9,729 bases of DNA from Desulfobulbus sp. (GTDB lineage Bacteria; Desulfobacterota; Desulfobulbia; Desulfobulbales; Desulfobulbaceae). The stretch spans positions 1-9,729 of the forward strand of contig JAQUEZ010000225.1 in NCBI GenBank assembly GCA_028684915.1, in the 5' to 3' direction. Position 1 is the stretch's first letter, and each line of letters begins with the position of its first letter. A model generated the notes under the pieces. The model had not been told where the DNA came from, made no database searches, and saw only the letters and a list, made by a program, of their open reading frames with translations. Shown one piece after another: positions 6,356-9,729 of this stretch. The position numbers were made by a program, and so were the translations under genes.

Positions 6356-6790
6356 ATGGATAGACAGCTCCAGCAATTAATTGAAAGTTCCCCCGATGCA
6401 ATTCTAGTTGCTGATCGGCAAGGGCATATTCGTTATTGGAATACCGGGGCGGAGCAAATGTTTGGATACAGCGCCGTTGAGGCTGTAGGGCAACCCCTTG
6501 ATCTGATTATTCCGGAGAACCTGAGATCCCGCCATTGGGAAGGTTATTTCCGGGTCATGGCCACAGGGCAAACCAAATACATTTCTGACATGCTTAGCTC
6601 TCCAGGTGTTCACAAGGACGGCACCCGTCTTTCATTGGAGTTTAGCATCGTACTGCTGCGTAACGATGGCGGCGAAATCGAGGGGTGTGCCTCGATCATG
6701 CGGGATGTGACATCGCGCTGGCAACGGGAGAGGGCCTTGAAAGAACGCCTGGCGGTCTGCGAAAGCACACTCCACGTCTCGTCCGCCTAA
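6356..6790 (+). CDS. Stand-alone PAS-domain protein
   Basis: A 144-residue protein that is almost entirely one PAS fold (about residues 3-120): SSPDAILVADRQGHIRYWN, then AEQMFGYSAVEAVGQPLDLI, KDGTRLSLEFSIVLL and CASIMRDVTSRWQRE. A short helical tail follows (about 121-137). There is no kinase, cyclase or DNA-binding domain, so if it is a sensor it must act through a partner. PAS domains can hold haem, flavin or other ligands; no ligand-specific residue can be assigned with confidence here. The start at 6356 has GGAG at 6344-6347. It sits 29 nt after ric and 44 nt before the broken flavodoxin-domain frame. Similar lone PAS proteins are widespread in proteobacteria; their role is not settled. 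Confidence 0.88.
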   Translation: MDRQLQQLIESSPDAILVADRQGHIRYWNTGAEQMFGYSAVEAVGQPLDLIIPENLRSRHWEGYFRVMATGQTKYISDMLSSPGVHKDGTRLSLEFSIVLLRNDGGEIEGCASIMRDVTSRWQRERALKERLAVCESTLHVSSA

Positions 6791-6834
6791 CTGTCCAAAA
6801 TACAGAATCGACCGCATTTATCCTTACTGCGACC

Positions 6835-7318
6835 ATGCCGATACGATCCCAGACAGGGCATCCGCCCCACAACCTGGTGGTACTGCCTTTTGTCTCTATG
6901 CACGGCAGCACTCGAAAGATGGTCGACCATCTAACAGCATCATTGGTCGCGAGAGACGTTCGAGTCGAACTGTTCAACCTTGCGGTCACCGATATCGGCA
7001 AACTGGCCATGGCCCCGGTCGACGCCGCCACCATCGTCGTCGGTACTCCAACCGTTCTAGCTGGCCCACACCCTCTTGTGGCGCATGCCACATTTCTGGC
7101 TAATGCCTTGCGACCGAAGGCCCAATATCTTTCCATTATCGGTTCCTATGGATGGTGCGGAAAGACGGTGGAAAGGCTTGGCCGGGATGGTCCCCAATCT
7201 CAAGGTCGAGGTGTTGGCACCGGTCCTGTGCAAAGGCATGCCCGATCAGGCCACCTTTTCTGCCCTGGAGCGGTTAGCCGATGCTATTGCCCAGAAGCAC
7301 AGGGGAAACGGTTTTTAA
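6835..7318 (+). pseudogene. Isolated flavodoxin domain of a flavodiiron protein, with one frameshift
   Basis: The first frame, from the ATG at 6835, encodes 114 residues resembling the C-terminal FMN domain of FprA-type flavodiiron NO/O2 reductases: VVLPFVSMHGSTRKMVDHL (phosphate loop SMHGST), VGTPTVLAGPHP and IIGSYGWCGKTVER. The family sequence then continues in the next frame from 7178 as LAGMVPNLKVEVLAPVLCKG, with a helical end ERLADAIAQKHRGNGF, stopping at 7318. The simplest reading is one extra base near 7177. Joined, this gives 160 residues. A full flavodiiron protein is about 400 residues; the metallo-beta-lactamase-like di-iron domain is absent, since the upstream DNA encodes the PAS protein. 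No ribosome binding site is visible before 6835. It is most likely a decayed remnant. A sequencing error in a stand-alone flavodoxin, or a programmed shift, are alternatives. Confidence 0.75.
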
Positions 7319-7358
7319 TAGGAACAATCGTTGAAACTGACAGCGGCGAGGTTGAGTC

Positions 7359-7748
7359 ATGACGTTTATCACCACCAAGCGGGTCTATGACCCCATCGAC
7401 AACAACGAGGGAGTGCGAGTGCTGGTAGACCGCCTCTGGCCTCGGGGTGTCTCCAAGCAAGCACTCAAGGCGGATCACTGGCTGCGTGAGGTTGCTCCCA
7501 GCGATCAGTTGCGTCAATGGTTCGGTCACGATCCCAACAGATGGGATGAATTCAAACACCGCTACTTTGAGGAGTTGCAGGCTAAGCCTGAGATAATCAA
7601 TTTCCTGCTCGAATTGGCGCGTGAGAAGAGGCTCGTTCTGCTCTTTTCCGCCCGTGACCTTCACTGTAATCAGGCGATTGCCTTGCAACAATACCTGTTG
7701 TCCTTGATACAGAAGACCAAAGGAGCAAGTCAGGACAATGGCCGATGA
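7359..7748 (+). CDS. DUF488-family protein (YeaO type)
   Basis: A 129-residue soluble protein with the marks of the DUF488 family: KRVYDP near the start, VLVDRLWPRGVSK (residues 21-33), LREVAPSD, WFGHDPNRWDEFKHRYFEEL (54-73) and LVLLFSARDLHCNQA (92-106). Length is normal for the family. The start at 7359 has GAGG at 7348-7351. The last 11 nt overlap the start of the next gene, so the two are probably translationally coupled. The biochemical role of DUF488 is unknown to me. Its place between the flavodoxin-domain remnant and a DUF1566 gene suggests a stress-related job, by inference only. Confidence 0.9.
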   Translation: MTFITTKRVYDPIDNNEGVRVLVDRLWPRGVSKQALKADHWLREVAPSDQLRQWFGHDPNRWDEFKHRYFEELQAKPEIINFLLELAREKRLVLLFSARDLHCNQAIALQQYLLSLIQKTKGASQDNGR

Positions 7749-8778
7749 ACTGTATCGGCAGGCAATGCGTCATATCCTGCACACTGGCCAGACCCATTGT
7801 TACGATGTAACCGGCCGGGAGATTGACTGTCAGGGGAATGGCCAGGATGCTGAATTCCTTCGAGGTGCCCCTTGGCCGCTACCCCGCTTTGAGGTCCAAG
7901 GGACTATTGTTGTTGACCATGCCACTGGGCTGAGTTGGACAATTGATGCGAACATCGGTGGTTTCCCCTGTACCTGGCTGGAAGCCTTTGCACAAATAGC
8001 CGAATTGAACCAGCAGCAACATGGCGGCTATAGCGACTGGCGACTACCAAACCGCAATGAACTGCGCAGCCTGGTCAGTTATCAGGCGAAAAACCCTGCC
8101 TTGCCAGCTGGGCACCCTTTTGTAAATTTTTTCCTTGGCTGGTATTGGTCGTCGACCTCAGCTGCCATCAACCCTGTCTACGCCTGGGCCGTACACCTCG
8201 AAGGCGCCCGGATGTTTTACGGCCGCAAAGACCAGGAGTATCTCTTTTGGCCGGTTCGAGGGACGGGTAATGGACTTCTTCCGGCGACCGGGCAGCGGCA
8301 GTGTTTTGCTACGGATGGAAGGATAATCGAGTGTGCCGCAACCGAACAGGATGGTGGCTTGCAGCTCGGCAGCCCCTGGCCGGATCCTCGTTTTACGGTC
8401 ATGGACGATGTGGTGCACGACCATCTGACCAACCTTTTCTGGCTCAAACACGCTGATTTGACCAGTGCGCCGGTGGACTGGCAACTGGCCCTTGAGAGTA
8501 TTGCCCACTGGGAGGCCAAAAGAGAGAGGGACACTATCTATTGGCGACTACCGACCATTAACGAGTTGGCATCGCTTGTCGATTGCGATGCCTGTTTGCC
8601 CGCCTTGCCGGAAGAGCATCCTTTTACAGGAGTGCAGGCAAGCTATTGGACATCGACCACCAGCTTTTTCGGAACCGATTGGGCCTGGGTGTTATATCTC
8701 GACAAAGGCGCTTGCGGTGTTGGCCATAAGCCTGGAAATACCTTCCATGTCTGGCCGGTTGGCTGGTTCCGCCGATAG
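7738..8778 (+). CDS. Tandem double-DUF1566 protein
   Basis: A 346-residue protein without signal peptide or membrane segment, built of two homologous units, about residues 16-175 and 184-343. Each unit starts with a leader of the form TGQ..C....GR.I.C...QD....G.PWP.PRF, then a DUF1566 core. Unit 1 has DHATGLSW, YSDWRLPNRNELRSLV, WYWSST, YAWAVHL and YLFWPVRG. Unit 2 has DHLTNLFW, IYWRLPTINELASLV, SYWTSTTS, WAWVLYL and FHVWPVGW. The paired cysteines of each leader (C21/C31 and C189/C199) are conserved between units. The start at 7738 has AGGAG at 7721-7725 and overlaps the DUF488 stop by 11 nt. This is the last gene of the run and is followed by a large hairpin. DUF1566 domains are often extracellular, so the lack of any export signal is notable. 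Function unknown. Confidence 0.88.
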   Translation: MADELYRQAMRHILHTGQTHCYDVTGREIDCQGNGQDAEFLRGAPWPLPRFEVQGTIVVDHATGLSWTIDANIGGFPCTWLEAFAQIAELNQQQHGGYSDWRLPNRNELRSLVSYQAKNPALPAGHPFVNFFLGWYWSSTSAAINPVYAWAVHLEGARMFYGRKDQEYLFWPVRGTGNGLLPATGQRQCFATDGRIIECAATEQDGGLQLGSPWPDPRFTVMDDVVHDHLTNLFWLKHADLTSAPVDWQLALESIAHWEAKRERDTIYWRLPTINELASLVDCDACLPALPEEHPFTGVQASYWTSTTSFFGTDWAWVLYLDKGACGVGHKPGNTFHVWPVGWFRR

Positions 8779-8788
8779 AATCCATGTC

Positions 8789-8825
8789 GCCTGACAGTCC
8801 CCTGAACAAGGGAAGACTGCCAGGC
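8789..8825. terminator. Large hairpin between convergent genes
   Basis: GCCTG (8789-8793) pairs with CAGGC (8821-8825), CAGTC (8795-8799) with GACTG (8815-8819), and CCCT (8800-8803) with AGGG (8809-8812). There is one internal mismatch, a 2-nt bulge and a 5-nt loop. It begins 11 nt after the DUF1566 stop and ends 22 nt before the ferredoxin stop on the other strand, so it could serve both transcripts. No T-run follows on either side, which weakens the case for intrinsic termination. Confidence 0.55.
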
Positions 8826-8846
8826 AAGACCGATCCTAGTTGTCGT

Positions 8847-9038
8847 TCATTCTTTGCTGATACACGCTGCCGGGCACGACCCAATGGCCTCATCGACACA
8901 TGACTCGTCAGCATTGGCGTCGTCTTTCACAAATGCCTTTCCCGCATCACCGTCAAAATAAAACACCGTCGGGCAGATTTCAACGCATGCTTCGCAGCCC
9001 AAACATTCTTCCTGATCAATCACTACTTGCTGTGCCAT
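8847..9038 (-). CDS. Single-cluster [4Fe-4S] ferredoxin
   Basis: A 63-residue acidic ferredoxin. Predicted cluster ligands are C12, C15 and C18 (ECLGCEACVEICP) together with C55 (GSCPAAC). C22 and C47 occupy the positions that form a disulfide in Desulfovibrio gigas ferredoxin II, so the protein probably carries one [4Fe-4S] cluster; C59 is an extra cysteine. It is a cytoplasmic one-electron carrier. The ATG at 9038-9036 is preceded by a strong GAGGAG site (minus strand, about 9044-9049). The frame is open upstream to a TTG at 9218, which is treated separately. It lies 210 nt downstream of norB on the same strand and could supply electrons to Hcp or another reductase of this region; that link is inferred. 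Confidence 0.92.
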   Translation of the reverse strand: MAQQVVIDQEECLGCEACVEICPTVFYFDGDAGKAFVKDDANADESCVDEAIGSCPAACISKE

Positions 9039-9248
9039 GGCTTTCTCCTCATTATTTAGTTGTCTTTCTTGTTTTCCAGCAATGGCGCTCATCGTCATCA
9101 TTCCCACGCAAGCAAACGACGCTGCCACTATCCCAAATACGTACCTTATTTGTTCCTCAGTGCCCGATATCTTTAAACCCCAAAGAGAGCCCACCGGAAC
9201 ACCGGAAGAATGCCGCAAGGTGTGCGCTTCTTTCCGGTAAAAAGCTTA
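9039..9248 (-). other. norB-ferredoxin spacer with an open frame encoding a possible membrane segment
   Basis: The 210-nt gap between norB and the ferredoxin has no stop codon in the ferredoxin frame from the TTG at 9218 down to the ferredoxin ATG. The frame encodes a soluble stretch with KISGTEEQIRYVFG, then a hydrophobic helix-like segment (VFGIVAASFACVGMMTMSAIAG), then KQERQLNNEEKA directly before the ferredoxin Met. This could be an N-terminal membrane anchor of a longer ferredoxin, a decayed small membrane protein, or chance. No convincing ribosome binding site precedes the TTG, and the strong GAGGAG before the short start argues for the free ferredoxin. Confidence 0.35.
9201..9238 (-). 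terminator. Hairpin just after norB
   Basis: ACCGGAAGAA (9201-9210) pairs with TTCTTTCCGGT (9228-9238) with a single bulged base, and CGCA (9214-9217) pairs with TGCG (9223-9226) inside. It starts 10 nt after the norB stop on the minus strand. No T-run follows it in that direction, so it may instead stabilise the norB mRNA 3' end or only attenuate transcription into the ferredoxin gene. Confidence 0.45.
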
Positions 9249-9729
9249 CTACTCCATGGCAGGCTTGAGGTCACGCTTCAAAAAGGATCGTATTGCGGCT
9301 AAAACAATGGGAAAAACTCCGCAGACCAGGAAAACCATGTCGCCTACTATCCGAATCCACTCTACCGTATGAAAAGTTCCCGACATAATAAAGGGGAGGC
9401 TCCGGGCATGCCAGTAACCATTTTCTAGAACATCCCAGAGTTGGAGGACACCAGCGGGGAACAGGTCGAGAATTACCATCAAGGCCAGGCCGATATTGAG
9501 TCCCCAGTAGCCGATCTTGACGAGCTTTTGGGTCTGGGCCCACACCTGGTCGCTTTGCATGGCCCGCATGCAGAACACGAGTACTCCGAGAGCCAGCATG
9601 CCGAATACGCCAAACATAGCCGCATGGCCGTGATTGGCGGTAAGTGTTGTCCCCATTTCAAAGTAGGAAACGATGGGAGTATTGATAAGGAATCCAAAAA
9701 TCCCCGCCCCCACGAAGTTCCAGACACCC
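9249..9729 (-). CDS. norB: Quinol-type nitric oxide reductase NorB, C-terminal part
   Basis: The last 159 residues of a haem-copper-family NO reductase; the gene runs off the right edge, and its start is not in the window. The segment opens with GVWNFVGAGIFGFLINTP, then TALTANH-like GTTLTANHGHAAMFGVFGML. The two His of NHGH (partial residues 33 and 35) are the expected axial ligands of haem b3 and haem b on one helix. Further marks are YWGLNIGLALMV, LFPAGVLQLWDVLENGYWHA and a last helix near GDMVFLVCGVFPIVLAAI. Four hydrophobic helices are visible. These signatures resemble the single-subunit quinol-oxidising qNOR (NorZ) more than cytochrome c-dependent NorB, but the diagnostic N-terminal extension is outside the window. 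The enzyme reduces 2 NO to N2O in the cytoplasmic membrane. The frame is intact to its TAG stop at 9251-9249. Confidence 0.93.
   Translation of the reverse strand, partial: GVWNFVGAGIFGFLINTPIVSYFEMGTTLTANHGHAAMFGVFGMLALGVLVFCMRAMQSDQVWAQTQKLVKIGYWGLNIGLALMVILDLFPAGVLQLWDVLENGYWHARSLPFIMSGTFHTVEWIRIVGDMVFLVCGVFPIVLAAIRSFLKRDLKPAME

Noticed and set aside
6696..7136. 146-codon minus-strand frame opposite the PAS end and flavodoxin domain
   Set aside because: Arg/Thr-rich composition typical of a shadow frame. The plus strand carries the flavodoxin motifs.
6685..7362. Treating the whole 225-codon plus-strand frame as one intact protein
   Set aside because: The first 50 residues overlap the PAS gene and the last 60 are out of frame with the flavodiiron family. 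The family-like sequence switches frame near 7177.
1..9729. CRISPR arrays, tRNA or rRNA genes, insertion sequences
   Set aside because: No regularly spaced repeats, no tRNA-like cloverleaf, no rRNA sequence and no transposase motifs were seen by reading both strands.

Overview
The window reads as a nitric-oxide / reactive-nitrogen handling region from an anaerobic or facultatively anaerobic bacterium. A Desulfobacterota-like (former Deltaproteobacteria) host is my best guess. The reasons are a class I hybrid cluster protein (Cys spacing C-x2-C-x8-C-x5-C, the strict-anaerobe pattern), a single-cluster ferredoxin with the Cys layout of Desulfovibrio ferredoxins, a quinol-type NO reductase, and flavodiiron and RIC homologues. 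The taxonomic call is an inference and is not proven by the sequence.

Layout. Positions 1-163 (minus) hold the N-terminus of a small membrane protein that runs off the left edge. A 413-bp AT-rich divergent spacer follows, carrying a CRP/FNR-type operator with a well-placed -10 box. It drives a two-gene unit: a CBS-pair protein (577-1194) overlapping an HPP-family membrane protein (1191-1727). Next come two single genes, each behind its own copy of a duplicated promoter of about 140 bp: an uncharacterised DUF1566 protein (1884-2819) and hcp, hybrid cluster protein (3047-4678). A hairpin terminator follows hcp. A tightly spaced plus-strand run then reads: secreted DUF6448 protein with a His-rich tail (4914-5543), ric/ytfE/scdA di-iron Fe-S repair protein (5613-6326), lone PAS domain (6356-6790), the isolated flavodoxin domain of a flavodiiron protein broken by a frameshift (6835-7318), DUF488 protein (7359-7748), and a tandem double-DUF1566 protein (7738-8778). 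It ends at a large hairpin between convergent genes. On the minus strand, the C-terminal part of quinol NO reductase norB (9729-9249) is followed by a 63-residue [4Fe-4S] ferredoxin (9038-8847).

How the parts fit. NorB reduces NO at the membrane. Hcp reduces NO or hydroxylamine in the cytoplasm and needs a low-potential donor; the nearby ferredoxin is a candidate. RIC repairs NO-damaged Fe-S clusters. The flavodiiron remnant is what is left of another NO reductase. HPP proteins have been linked to nitrite transport. CRP/FNR-type half-sites TTGA...TCAA before three transcription units point to one shared regulator, such as HcpR, Dnr or Fnr.

The most interesting signal is that proteins of the poorly understood DUF1566 family appear in two transcription units of this region, and that one of them shares a duplicated promoter with hcp. 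This makes them candidate undescribed members of the nitrosative-stress response.
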